Assembly: GCA_963920665.1 (NCBI GenBank)
Contig: OY987268.1
Coordinates: forward strand, 7,690,501-7,754,500
Length of the DNA: 64,000 bases
From: Straminergon stramineum
Taxonomy: Eukaryota > Streptophyta > Bryopsida > Hypnales > Calliergonaceae
Direction: 5' to 3'
In this document: piece by piece, positions 47,945 to 59,757 of the stretch
How the letters are laid out: the number at the start of each line of letters is the position of its first letter
Numbering within the stretch: position 1 is the stretch's first letter
Position numbers and translations under genes: made by a program
The notes under the pieces: model-generated
Databases searched by the model: none
The model's input: the letters and a program-made list of their open reading frames with translations, nothing else
What the model was told of the DNA's origin: nothing

Positions 47945-48425
47945 AAGTGTTGTAACTTTTTCATCGGATGTCCAAATTCAATAAAAATTTGTTGGAATAT
48001 TTGAGCTCTCTTCTAGTTTGTGTGGTAAAATTTTCAGATCAATACAAGATTTACTAAATTTTTGGACGCCAATCGAAGTTCGTTGGTTCTATTTGAGTTC
48101 ACCAAACTGCATTTGATGGTTGCAACTTCAAGGGCTTGTATCTCCTTCATCTAATGTTTTTTTTCAATAAAATTTGTTGTCTTATGTTTACCTTGAAGTC
48201 TAATTATTGTGGTAGAATTTTCATGTCAATCCATGTTGTTTTGAATGTTTGGGAGCAATTCGAAGTTCAAAATCCCAAATTTTTTGGATTTCAATGAACT
48301 TCGGTGGCTTGTTTCTTCTTCATATAGTGTTTGTTTTCAATAAAAAAATTTGGAAAAGTTTTACATATTAGTCTAGTTTTTATAGCTAAAATTTCATATC
48401 AATCCAACAAGTTACGAGTGACTGA
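47945..48425. repeat. Imperfect tandem array, three ~180-bp units
   Basis: Units start near 47945, 48131 and 48307. Each carries, in order, a 'gttgtaactttttcatc / cttgtatctccttcatc / cttgtttcttcttcatat' block, 'ttcaataaaa(a)tttg', a 'tctagttt(gt)tggta(a)aattttca' block and 'atatcaatcca'. Divergence between units is high, so the array is old. No function is assigned. Confidence 0.5.
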
Positions 48426-48429
48426 AAAG

Positions 48430-50200
48430 CATTTTAGTATAGGGAGGTTTAGCCTTAGATGTGTTTTTTGTAACTTTTTTGGCTATTTCTTTGACATTTC
48501 AAAGCCATTTTGCAGACACAATGAATTAATCGAATGATATTTTCTTTCACCTATGTGTTTGTATCTTGGTTTTGAATCACTTTCTAGTTTAAAGTTTTTA
48601 CATTTGAGTAGGTTTAGAAATCAAATTTCACCTCCAAATGTGTTTCTAGGAAAATTTCAGCATCCCTTTTCAATACTAAAATATTATAATCTTGTAATCT
48701 ATGCGGCTAAATGACCCTAAATTTGATTCACATTATTTACAATACGTGCACTATAAGATTGTACGGTTGAAATCTCTATAATTTAATGACATTTAGATCT
48801 ATAGCACTTCAAAAACAATGAAGGCTTGAAAAGGCCTCACATGAATAGGGGTTACTAAAGGTCTAGGAAGCCCAATTTTGGATGTACCATGGTATTTTTT
48901 TAATTTAAAATAGAAGTTGCATGAATTGCAGAATATAACAGGAACAAAACTTTGTATTCATGCTGATTTTGATGCAATGACATGTAGTGCTTCCAATTTG
49001 GATCATTATTGTACATTCTATATGTTTTAGAAGCTACAAAATGATCACATATTCTACAAGTATGATGATGTATTTGAGCATGATAAAGTTTAGATGTCAA
49101 TTACTCTTAGTGGACCAATGAGTTCACTTGGAATTTTGTGAGAACTTGGGTAGGTTATATTGACTTCCTAATTTGGAATTTTTATATGAATTTTTTTAGG
49201 ATGGATTCTCATCGTCTTAATCTTCTTGTAAAGTTTTGTTTTACATCATTCCAATAAATATTGCAAAAGTAAAAAGGGTTAAGGGGATATCAAAGTCAAA
49301 TTGAGCAATCAAAAATGTATTCTAAGAAAATATTTAGAGAATTAGAAAAAATTAATTTAATTAATTCTCTTGGTTTTTACAGATGGATACCTATTAAAAA
49401 ACATTTGACCCTTCCAATTCCAAATAATGAGGTGAAAGTTACAGAAGAGTTTTATTTTGCAAACAATGAAAGTAGAAAAAATGTATAAAGTTGTCTTTTG
49501 TATTCAATTTGTAAAGGATACTAATAGTGCTTATTCAAACATTCTCACCATTGGGATTAAAAATTCTAAATTTCTTGTAAAAGTTATTTGTGATTTAGTT
49601 TTTCCTTTCATTCATTACCACCTTCCCCTTTAAAATTCTTAAGAAATAAATTTTGGTTCAATTTTTTTACATATATTCTCAACTTATTTTTCAACATATT
49701 AACAAAAATGCACAAGTCAAGGAACATAAGTTTTTTTTTCTAAAAATGTGGAAAGACAAAACTTCACCTTTTGGAAGGGCTAGAAAAGCCTACATTTTGA
49801 AGTTTGGGCACATTGGACTTGCCTCCAATGAAGATATTCTCTCTAAAAGTTTGGGAGAATGTACTTGAAGAATTTAACCAAAGGATCCTATGGTTGAATT
49901 TGTTAAATATTAAATATAGATGAAGATTTTAGCCTCACTTTGGAGACAAAATTTTTTTGAAGCAATTTTGGGCCTTTGAAAGTGAAAGAAAATCATGAAT
50001 TATAATGGCATAATTCATACAAAAGATACTAATTGTTAAATTATCAATCTAATGATGTACATCTTCCAATATTTTACGTAATTCATATCCTAGGAGTCAA
50101 ATACAATACCGTATATGTGATTCCCCCTAGAGATTGAAGGGTTGTGAAACCACAATAATATGGACGAGTGTAGAACGAACAAATAATGTGGGATGGATGC
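48430..50200. other. AT-rich intergenic DNA upstream of the TMEM120-like gene
   Basis: I see no gene or strong repeat. Composition shifts towards coding-like sequence at about 50250. Confidence 0.45.
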
Positions 50201-50255
50201 AAAATATGTCAGTATAAGGCTAACAGACTTTGGATGAATGAATGAAGAATGAGTT

Positions 50256-50785
50256 ATGGATGAAAAGGATACAGAGTTTGGGTTTTACGAGGCCTTCCGT
50301 CTCTCTTATGACGCTGTCAAGCTGTGCGTGGATCTGCGAGCTCAGAGTGGCGATGATTCGATTCTGGAGTTTTCTACGCAGCAGTGTGGGATGCGTTTAG
50401 TCAGAGTGACTCCATTATTATTATTTGAATTTGTCCGTGTCGAGAGAGGAATACCTTGTTTTTTTTGAAATTTTCGTTGAATTTCTTGTTGAAATTTTGG
50501 TTTAATTGAATTCCGTCAGAGTTAGGGTGGAGGGGCGGAAAACGATGCGATTCTAATGTTTGGTGATGCCATTTTGTGGTTATGCCATTTGTTTCTCTGT
50601 GAAGATACGAGAAAGAATTTGAGAACTTGAGCATTTTAAAGTTAAGTTAAGTTACATGCAGCACATTCTCAGTGATTTTCGAGGGATTCGAGCGCGGATA
50701 TTTCGTCTCTGTTTGTCAGTTTCTGTGAACTGGCGGAGAGTCTGAGGTGGAGATTTGAGCTGAGAAGTGCTCATTTCGAGTACCG
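50256..50785 (+). other. Candidate 5' coding exons of the TMEM120-like gene
   Basis: Two possible exons in this block would join in phase. The first, 50256-50383, reads MDEKDTEFGFYEAFRLSYDA and on, with a GTGTGG donor. The second, 50720-50785, reads FCELAESLRWRFELRSAHFEY after a TTTGTCAG acceptor and before GTACTG. Both translations are helix-like and charged, as expected for the N-terminal coiled coil that the family has and the main gene model lacks. Joining to an acceptor after 51198 would give about 353 aa, close to the plant family length. Unproven. Confidence 0.35.
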
Positions 50786-51191
50786 GTACTGATCAAGCTT
50801 GTGATCTCAGGTGTGATTTGGATTCGGATCCGAGATTAGGGTTTGAACCTCTTGAAACTTCTGTCACTGTGGAATTGTTTCCCGTTTCTCACCTGTTGTG
50901 ATTCCGGAACCCTTTTCGATTCAATGGATATGGGAAAGCGTTTTTTGTACTTTATGTTGACACTTTCTTCCGTCACTGTAGGATTGCTGGTTTTTCAACT
51001 TTTGTGATTTTCATATCCCACTCTGAGTACAAAGATTCTAATAGCCAGTATTTTCACTTTTTGTTTGGGAATTTTTTTGCTGATTTGGAGTTTCCTGCAT
51101 AGGTACTGGTAACGCTAGGGTTGAAGATATAATCGCCAATATACTGGCGCTATTCTATATTGTCTGTGCCGTTATTCTAGGATAGCGTCTT

Positions 51192-54100
51192 ATGGCAAGC
51201 GGTGGCGGTACTACCACAGATGCCGAACCGAAAGGTGGTGGTAATTCTGAATTGGAGGAGAATACGGAGGAAACTGAATTGGAGGAGTCTTTCCATGCAC
51301 GTGATTCGGGTTTATTCCTGAGGATGCTTCTGGGACCTATCAATGTCAGGGCAGCACGCAAAGATGGTCGATTCAAAGTGAAAGAGGAGTACAATACTTA
51401 CAGGGTAGGTTGCACTTATACTCATCTTCCTTTCTAATAGATAAGGTAGATGATTCGCTTTCCTTCACTCTTTCTCTTAATCGATCTGTAGGATTTTGCT
51501 TTCAATGGAGATCACCCAATAGAACTCACTGGAGAGATCCCTGTGGATGCGGAAGCCAAACTGTCTGGAGATCAAGTTTTTTTCACGGAATGTATGACTT
51601 TCTTATGAAATCATTCTAAGTGGGAGGTATTGGACCACTATTGAAGGGACAGTAGACAACCCCATTTTATTCAACGATCGTCGGTCATAAACATGTAGCC
51701 TAGCCATGCTTGCACTCAACTTCCTAATTGAAGGCCAACCGAGTGTATTGGAAGAGACTAGTTGCTGTTAATTACAGGCGTCAGTATGCGTGACAGTATC
51801 AGATTCATAACGGTTTTAGTATTTTCTACCTCATGCATTACGGGTGAGTTTTAGATGTTCTCTGCTAAGGCAAAAAACGATGCACTATTTAACCTGATAG
51901 GAAATCACCTTTTTTAAGTTTGAATCATCTGTATTGATATAGAATTGTTTGTGCAGGATAGAACAGCAGTTATGTTTCTTGCATTTCCGGTCCTTTTGAT
52001 AGGTATGAAGTCCCAAATATGGAATGGATGTTTTCCGGCTTTGCCAGTCCAAATATATCAGGTACGCTGGGTCAATTTCAGGTAAAATGATTTCGCTTTT
52101 CCAGGTTGTTTGTCCTTGTCTCCGAAATTGTACTCTTTGGTATTCTACCTAGAATGAGCTCTCCTTTATAGGGTTGGATACATTTATATGGTTTGGAATC
52201 ATGGTAGTATCTTGATTGCTCGGAAGCCGTCCAACTTGGAAGGAAATTAGCCTAGTCTTACTGAAATTCTGGAACACAAAAAGTACCTTGAATTTTTTTG
52301 AACAGGAATATCCGCAGCTTAACATTAGCAGAGGCCAAACTTGTTAACTTCTCAAGTTCTGGAACTAAAATAGAAAGCCCACTTTTGAAGCTTTTAGTGG
52401 ATTATACTAACGTCCTAAACATGTTTTTATGTTTCGAATTATAGGACCTGATTTCTTCTTTCTATTGAGACGTTTTGTAAACCTCCTTAAAACTTCCTAA
52501 AGCTAGGGAAGTCGACACTTTTGATCATTGGGGCACCTAGAGGTTGAACATAATTCTAATAGTTGAGGATTGATCATAATGGAAAGAATGTAGAAATTGC
52601 TTTCTTCTAATGTGACGCTCAATGGCAGCTGCATCGTGTACTTCAGGATTGCTAAGTACATACTTCGTTTGTGTCTCTCATCTGTATATACCTTTGTGGT
52701 GGTTTCAGGCGTGGCTATTGTTTTTCTATACCAGTTTAGCCCTGCGGGAGAACATCTTGAGAGTTAACGGCAGTGATATACGACCATGGTACTTTAATCA
52801 TAGCTGCATGGACTTATTTGCTTCATTTGAGAATGTCACCGAATTATTTTCTTAGGGTGGATTACCACAAGTTTCTTATTTGTTGCCTCCAGTGATATAT
52901 GTTCCAAACAATAATGTGTTGGCATTGGCCTGACAGGTGGGTGTATCATCACTACTGTGCGATGGTAATGGCACTCGTGAGTCTTACGTGGGGAATCCAA
53001 GGTCATCCTCTTTGCGTACGCAAACAGGTATGTCTTGGTCCAATCAAATTTTCCTTACTGTGTCCCAACCCTGGAAGTTCAGGCAAGTGAAATGAGTATC
53101 ATAACATTTGAAAACCTGTTGTAAAGTCCTACCCCTTTAACCAGACAAGATAATTTGTGAAGCGGTTTACTTTTTGTGGACGAAATGTGAAACATCAATG
53201 TTTCTAGAGATATTTAGGGAAATTCTAGAAGGCTAGATTGCACTGCAGAGGACCCGGAGGAGGAAATCCAGCAAACTACCGAGTTTCTTCTTCCAGGCCC
53301 AATACTTTAAAGATGATTTCCCAGCACCGCATGGAGACGTGTGATCTCGGATTTAGGGTTCTCTTCGAAGAGCCTCATAAATCACAAATCCCTACAGAGC
53401 ATAGCGAGCAGGGTTGTGATAAGGTTGAAGCGGCTACTTAGCCACGCAAGCTGCCCTGTTTAGGTTTTAAGTTAGGTTTACGAAAAATGGTCCCGTAGGG
53501 AATATCTCATTGCCGTTTGTTTTTTTATAAATATACCAGGGCCCTCTATATTTCAGACTGTTCTTTGTCTTTGTCTAGTCTTCCATACACTACAGAAGTC
53601 CGGCTCTGCACTGTGGGTCCTCTATTTTACTGTTCCATTCTGCAAAAAATGATCAATTTCGTAAAATTAATGTTTGCTCACAATTTAACTTCTGTTCCCC
53701 TTGAGATCTGAGTATGCGGTTTTGTAGAATATAGGCCTGATTGGCAGTTTCATGTGTTCATGTCCTGCTCAACGCAAAGAGTGGATTTATCAAACTCTAT
53801 AATGGAGCTTCTTTGTTAACCCTTGCGTGGTCTGTTTGTTTAACAATTTTCTTTTGTGATGTGCAGCAAGGAGTGGTGCTGTTTCTTTTTTGGGCTGTGA
53901 TGCAAGGTGTGGCTATGTTACTACAGAACCGGTATCAGCGTCAACGCCTTTACACCCGAATAGCTCTTGGCAAAGTATGATTATTTTCACTTGTTCTCTA
54001 AGTATTCATTGGTGGTCACTAGAGTATGCAGGTTCTGTAGAATACAAAACTAGTTCCTTAGTTCAAAAGCATGCACTGCTTTCGGCCGTTTTCAATCTCT

Positions 54101-54871
54101 AAGAAACGTCAACATATCCACAAAGAGCATAGAATGCACTGTGACTAGGCCTCTTTGGTACTTGGTCCATAAACTCACTTGCATATAGATGTGCCTAGTC
54201 AGCTGACTAGGCACGTATGTCGGCTCCGTTTTTAGGGTTTTTGTGCATGGATTAGTTAAGATTCCACTCCTTTTCTGATTGAACGGCTGTTTTACAGGCA
54301 GGAAGGATGGATGTCGTATGGGGAGAGACAGCTGGTGTGACGGGCCAACTTTGGATTCTGTATCCTGTTCTCTTTGTTTTACAGGTGAGATTTGTTTCCA
54401 CACAAGCAGTGTCTTGTGGAATATGCACACAAATTTGCTCAAAGAGAATTTTGTTTCCTTTTCCCATGACTTTAGCTGAGAATCGGTGACACTTGAAGTT
54501 TTCTGCTTATCTTTCGTTCTGGCGGGTTGTCCACGTGTGCAGGGTTTTCAGTTTTTTATTGGAATTCTTTTATTGAAGACTGCCATATTGGAGGATGAAT
54601 CCGAGTGGCAGGTAATCGGACATCACTTTTTAGGGCTTCCTTGAAGTCACTCTTGCACTAATTCTTCCCTCTTAGACATGGTCAAAATTCGCAGTGCTTT
54701 GTTTCGAATGCTAAACGAAGGTTTGACGATTAATGTGCTCTGAAACAGATGGTAGCTTGTGGTTTTTTGTTGATCCTGATGGCGTGTGGCAACTTCGCCA
54801 ACACTGTCTCCACTTTAATTGCAAAGGCAAAAGTGAAGTCGAAGATGAAGAAGCAAGGCAAAACTGCTTGA
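51192..54871 (+). CDS. TMEM120/TMPIT-like multi-pass membrane protein
   Basis: Plant member of the TMEM120 (TMPIT-like) family, integral membrane proteins of the ER/nuclear envelope; the plant function is unclear. Eight exons join in phase: 51192-51404, 51957-52061, 52709-52788, 52937-53027, 53867-53974, 54298-54384, 54543-54611 and 54749-54871, giving 291 aa. The conserved core starts at LRMLLGPINVRA, then KVKEEYNTYRDRTAVMFL and six likely membrane segments: MFLAFPVLLIGM, AWLLFFYTSLAL, CAMVMALVSLTWGI, VVLFLFWAVMQGVAMLL, LWILYPVLFVLQ...FFIGILLL and MVACGFLLILMACGNF. Family signatures ALRENILRVNGSDIRPWW, VYHHYCAMVMALVSLTW, LLQNRYQRQRLYTRIALGK and MDVVWGETAGV are intact. The C terminus is basic (KAKVKSKMKKQGK). 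The start at 51192 is provisional: this model lacks most of the N-terminal coiled coil typical of the family (relatives about 345 aa), and candidate upstream exons exist. Confidence 0.9.
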
Positions 54872-56065
54872 TTACACTCTTCATGGTATTGTAAATAGCA
54901 GGAAATATGAGCACTTTTAATTGAGCTTGTGTTCCTGCTGGAAAATAGTGCATGAATTCTGTTAAACAAAAATAATAGAAATTTCACTTGGCTGCTATGT
55001 CCTCCTGCAACGAGGAGCTATTGTTTCGATAGTCTTCTTTCGCTCAACAGCAAGTTTGGGACAGGAATGTTTGCCTAGAATACTGTATGTAGGGAGAGAA
55101 GTATTGTTGCAAAATTCAGTAAGTTTTTGTTGCAGTAGTGTTTTCATATAGAGTGATCTTGGATAAAGACAAGTATAATGTGCAGCTGGTCTTTGGGGGC
55201 TAAACCCTTTTCTTCCCACTTGACAACATCCTAGTTGCATTTCTAAAATATTATTTTAATTGTAGTATGTTACTAGAAATGAGAACCAATCGCTTAATTA
55301 TAAACATTCAAATCAGTCTAGTTTTTACGATCTAGTGGTTCAGTATTAAGTTACTTTAGGTTTTATGTTTCAAGCACTAATTGGTTGTGAGTATGAAAGT
55401 TGCTGCATATCTTGATATCCCATAGTAGGTAACTTTGCTTGGTTGGGCCGGCTTAGGGTTTAGGGTTTTGATGCCTTCCTTCAAGGTCGATGGTCTCTTT
55501 CACTCTTTGGGTATCCATTATTTATGAAGGTGATCTAAATATTGTCACCATGAATGCTCAAGAAGGTACCCATTTGGTCACTGAGATTCTTCTATTGTAA
55601 CCTCATTTTATTCTTTGGAATATGTTTTGCTTCATTCATGAGTGACCCCAATCTCTACTATCATTCATTGGTGCTTTTCTTCCCCCTCAAATTGCCATCC
55701 ATTTTAAGTCTATATTTCGTGTCAAAGTGTGCTACTTCCACTTCATCAAACCTTACTTTCTATTGGTCAAGAAACACACATCACTCCACAATCCAGGTTC
55801 CAAGTTCTCAATTTTTACTTAATTGCAATAATGGTGATAATGGGTTCCCATACAGTGAATCATTATGATATTTCTAGGGGTTATATTCTTACTTTCACAT
55901 AGCAATTAAAAATGTCTGCTGCAATAGGCGGAGGAGCTCCACCAATCTGAAATTTCAACATAATTAAATTGCAACTCCATGTACGGTATAATCTGGTCGC
56001 ACCATGCGCCAGACTTGGTCTAAGGTAAGCATACGCAGAACGATGCTGGACTCTGTCCACTGATT
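54872..56065. other. 3' region of the TMEM120-like gene and intergenic DNA
   Basis: Probable 3' UTR to about 55200, then AT-rich sequence. Two TTTAGGG-type units near 55452-55470 are too few to mean more than a telo-box-like motif. No further gene seen. Confidence 0.4.
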
Positions 56066-56178
56066 GAAAGCGTCAACAACTGCCGGCCAGGCCACTTGTG
56101 TCTGGCCGGTTTGTATCTTTACTGTGCAATGAAATTCCGTTTCATTTGTGTCAAAAAAAAGAAGAAAGCGTCAACAAC
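56066..56178 (+). mobile_element. Retroposon 3' tail insertion with perfect 15-bp target duplication (family R4)
   Basis: The 83-bp insert at 56081-56163 is flanked by GAAAGCGTCAACAAC on both sides (56066-56080 and 56164-56178). It ends in a run of eight A followed by GAA. It matches 18311-18383 up to the A-rich tail. Long target duplication plus poly-A tail is the hallmark of target-primed reverse transcription. At this size it is either a severely 5'-truncated LINE or a very short SINE. Confidence 0.85.
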
Positions 56179-56900
56179 AGAGCTTGCGACACACGCAGAT
56201 TGATGCAAGCAGCTACAGTACAGTACCACAACCCTGCCTCTACGTAACTCCCTGGCTCCTTCACTGTGGCTGTGGCCCTCTGACGCAGTAGGAAACAGTC
56301 AGTCCTGTGGCCACGTCGTGCTTAAACAACATTATTCTTCACGTGGGGCGGCCACAACTAGTGGTGCCAGGATTGCCAGTACTGACCACAGCTACCCCAC
56401 CATCGTCCCAGGCTCCGGGTTGGCCCTCCTCTGGCAACGCCCATCGTCTCCCCCGCAAACCCCAGCCTCTCCAACTTTTCTACTCTTTCCCCCTCTGCAT
56501 CTGTTGTTTTGCATCTGTTTGTTGGCTGTTCTCGAGCTACGGCATCTCCGAAGATACGTCCTATGAGCTTATGCGCACAGGGAGGATAAGTCGGGGCACT
56601 GCTCTCATACGTTGTGACGTTGTTCTTTCTTGTGGAGTGCTTTTGTGTCGTGTCATTTCGTTGCTCGAGAGTGTGTTTCAAGCGAGAGAGACGACCCTAC
56701 TCAGGTGCTCTTGGATCCTCACGGCAGTAAGGTATGTGCACTTCGAATACGTTCAAGTGTTCAAGTGTGAGTCTGACCGTGGTTCCCTGCATTAGACTGT
56801 GACTGGGTGGGGTTCTGGCAACACTGGAACAAGCATTTCAGCAAGACTTAGGGTGTTGTTTTGGGATATTGTGTGAGTGAATTTTGCATCTTGGAAGTGC
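56179..56900 (+). promoter_or_regulatory. GC-richer block, possible promoter/5' UTR of the kinase-NB-ARC gene
   Basis: About 700 bases of clearly higher GC content stand in AT-rich DNA, 2.9 kb upstream of the kinase-NB-ARC start codon. The open frame at 56307-56795 has no recognisable domain. A good donor (AAG|GTATGT after 56731) could pair with the acceptor TTGCAG before 59725, which would make a 5' UTR intron of about 3 kb. This is inference from position and splice motifs only. Confidence 0.35.
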
Positions 56901-57253
56901 TATTATACATGTTCCTAGTCTAGATAGGTTCTTGGGTTTGGCGCTTGTGTTGCAAGTAGGTTTCGTAGCTAACAATCGGCTCTGCTTGCAGTTGTACAAT
57001 AGCTTTGGGGGCAATACTTGAGTTGCACTTCATTATCTTTGTGTCCTTGTTCTATAAAAGCTTTCAATAGATGGTTGGTCCTCTTTTGTGGGCGAATTTG
57101 TTGAATATAGTATGTCTTGACATTGAGTCCCTCAACATGCAGTGATCAATTTCAAGGAAGGAGCTACTTGCCAAGTGATCTTTGATGTGGCTTGAGATTG
57201 AAAGTCTTATTACTTACAAGGTAAGATATGTCATCAAAAGCTCTATGTCAAAC

Positions 57254-57348
57254 ATTGCATTTTTCATTTTCTCAAAAAGTTTTGTTAAATAGGTGGCATT
57301 GCATTTTTCATTTTCTCAAAAAGTTTTGTTAAATAGGTGGCATTGCAT
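57254..57348. repeat. 44-bp tandem duplication
   Basis: The 44-bp unit at 57254-57297 is repeated exactly at 57298-57341, followed by seven bases of a third copy. Identical copies imply a recent event. Confidence 0.9.
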
Positions 57349-59757
57349 ATCATTGAGTGCATGTGCATGAGATTAGGGATAGTGACTATTTTACATGGTA
57401 GACAACATAGAATGATACAACCAATTGCAACATTTATCTCAATGTCTCACTTGAAAATTTTCTTCAATGCTCATATTGATTAAAATTAGCCACCAATAAA
57501 CTTTGAATCCTACCATACTCTATCCAAATATTTTGTTTGTGGGGTCATTAGTTTTCACTTTGATTTGAAGAAATTAAAAAGTTATATCATTTTGTTTACA
57601 ATAATGCTTTCTTGTGTCACTCTTTGGTGCATTTATTCTAGTGAAAAAGGACAATAGTATTGATTCAATGGTGGTCATTACCTTGTAAGACAATTTTAAT
57701 TAGTATATACCAAGTGGAGGGCTACACTTGAAATCTTCCAAATGTCTTATATTTTATCATGCAACTGACTTGAAATTTAATTAAAATTTTTTTCAATGCA
57801 TATGATTGTAGAATCTCAAGTTATTACAATTGCAATTGGATAATATTATAGTAGTGAAATTAGTCCTAGTTTCAATTAGTGAAATTTTGTGTTCATGTTG
57901 AATTAATTACCAACATAAAACATCAATTGAAACTATTGCTCCTTCTGTAAAGCACTTTGTATATGTGAGTTTCATTCAACTTTGTTCAATTGTTTTTTTT
58001 GTCTCTTAATGAGCTTGTTTGTAACTAGGGTTTGAATTTAAATATGTGTTTGTGGCTTGAGGTACATTATTGTGCAATCATTATAATGGAATTCAAGTGG
58101 GAGTCACATCCAAGACACTTCTATTTTGGCTTGTAGAACTCTTCAAAATACTTATGAATTTTAAAGTTGGATTGACAAGTTTTTAGAAAGTATCCCTACT
58201 TAGAATTGTTTGTTGTTGGTCTAGTAAAGAATCTAATATGCACCTTTTGTATTAGGATCTCTTACCTTCTTTGATTAGGGAGTGATATAGGTTTGGCCTT
58301 CCAATCGGGAGATGCTACCTTAAGTATTAATTGTCATCATATTCACTATATACATTACAACTTCAAAGGATTTTGGCTAGTGAACTTTAGCTTTGTTCAT
58401 ATGTTCTAGAAATTCTCATTTGCAAATACAAGATATGAGGCGTTTTTCATTAGGGAATAGAAAATGAGTATCATTTAATTACATTGAATATAATATTACC
58501 ACTTATTAGTTGAAAGTTACATTACCTTTTCAAATTGATAGTCGTTTTACCCTAAGCAATCCATAAGTTTAAGCTTTGTTATAAAATAACATATTTTAGT
58601 CTATCAAAAAAATTCGCATCAATTATTAAGATATGATGTTGTCATTAACTTGAATTATTGTTATAAAAATAGACAATTACTATGTATTGATGTTTCAATT
58701 TTTTGATAGATGGCATTTAAAAGCATAGAAGTAGGATGGCCTCTAAAGAAAATACATGCCAATGAAATAGTCTTCACGATATCTATTGCAAATTTTTGTC
58801 AAGTAATGTTTAAGAATGAATGTTATTGGATTGGAGTTGCAAATTGCCTTGTTATGTTAGAGTTATATGAGGACTTTGTAGGTCTTTGAAAGTGAACATA
58901 GTATTGAATGTGTGTTTATTTTCACCCATTTGAGGACTTGGGAAGTATGACTTTGGATCTAGGGCATTGAATATTTTTAATGCAAGGATGAAGCCTTACT
59001 TCTTTGTCATCTTTTGAAATGCAATTTCCATGGTCCATTGTTGTGTATTTTAAAATTTTAATCATCTTTTAGTGGAGTTCTTTAGAGCAAATATCTTAAT
59101 TGTGTTTATATAATATGGTGATTTTGAGTATTTGACATAGAAGGGGTGTAAATCAAAGTATACAACATTGACAAAAGTTTATCTTTGGATTCAATTACCT
59201 TTAGTACTTCCTATTTGATTCATTTATAGACTTCCAATAGAACCAAGAAATGACAAAGTTGTTATATATTTGAATGGCATGGAATTGTATTTGAATATCA
59301 TAACATTTACATGATGAAATGAAATTCAAATGGAAGATCATTCTCAAATTACCAATCTTCTAGTGTATGTAGTACTAAATTTTAGTACACATTTTGAATT
59401 CTGAGAGACAAATGCAATGTCCTGAACATAATTCTCTCAAGTTTTTTTTAGGGGAAATGTACATCATGAAGTTGATCTTGCAATATTTATAAATTATAAT
59501 TCTAAGATTGTGGCATGTGCTTTCCTAAAGAGGATAAGAATGTGGGATCTTTCAACTTATTGTAGGATATTGGCTTATATAGGTATTGCTTGGTTGATTT
59601 GATATGTCTCTATCTATTTTTATCATATTAGTTATTTGAATTCCTCTTAGGACCTTGCTATTCTTACGCAATTGGATGTTATTTTTTGACAACTTTTTGT
59701 AGATATTGTTTGAAGCTATTGCAGGAATTTGATAGGTGACTCCCATTGTTGATCGAA
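57349..59757. other. AT-rich DNA upstream of the kinase-NB-ARC gene
   Basis: I see no gene or repeat; it may be a 5' UTR intron of the downstream gene. Confidence 0.4.

Noticed and set aside
56307..56795. 162-codon plus-strand frame in the GC-richer block
   Set aside because: No domain, no conserved motif and a start that is not a clear ATG context. More likely leader or promoter sequence.
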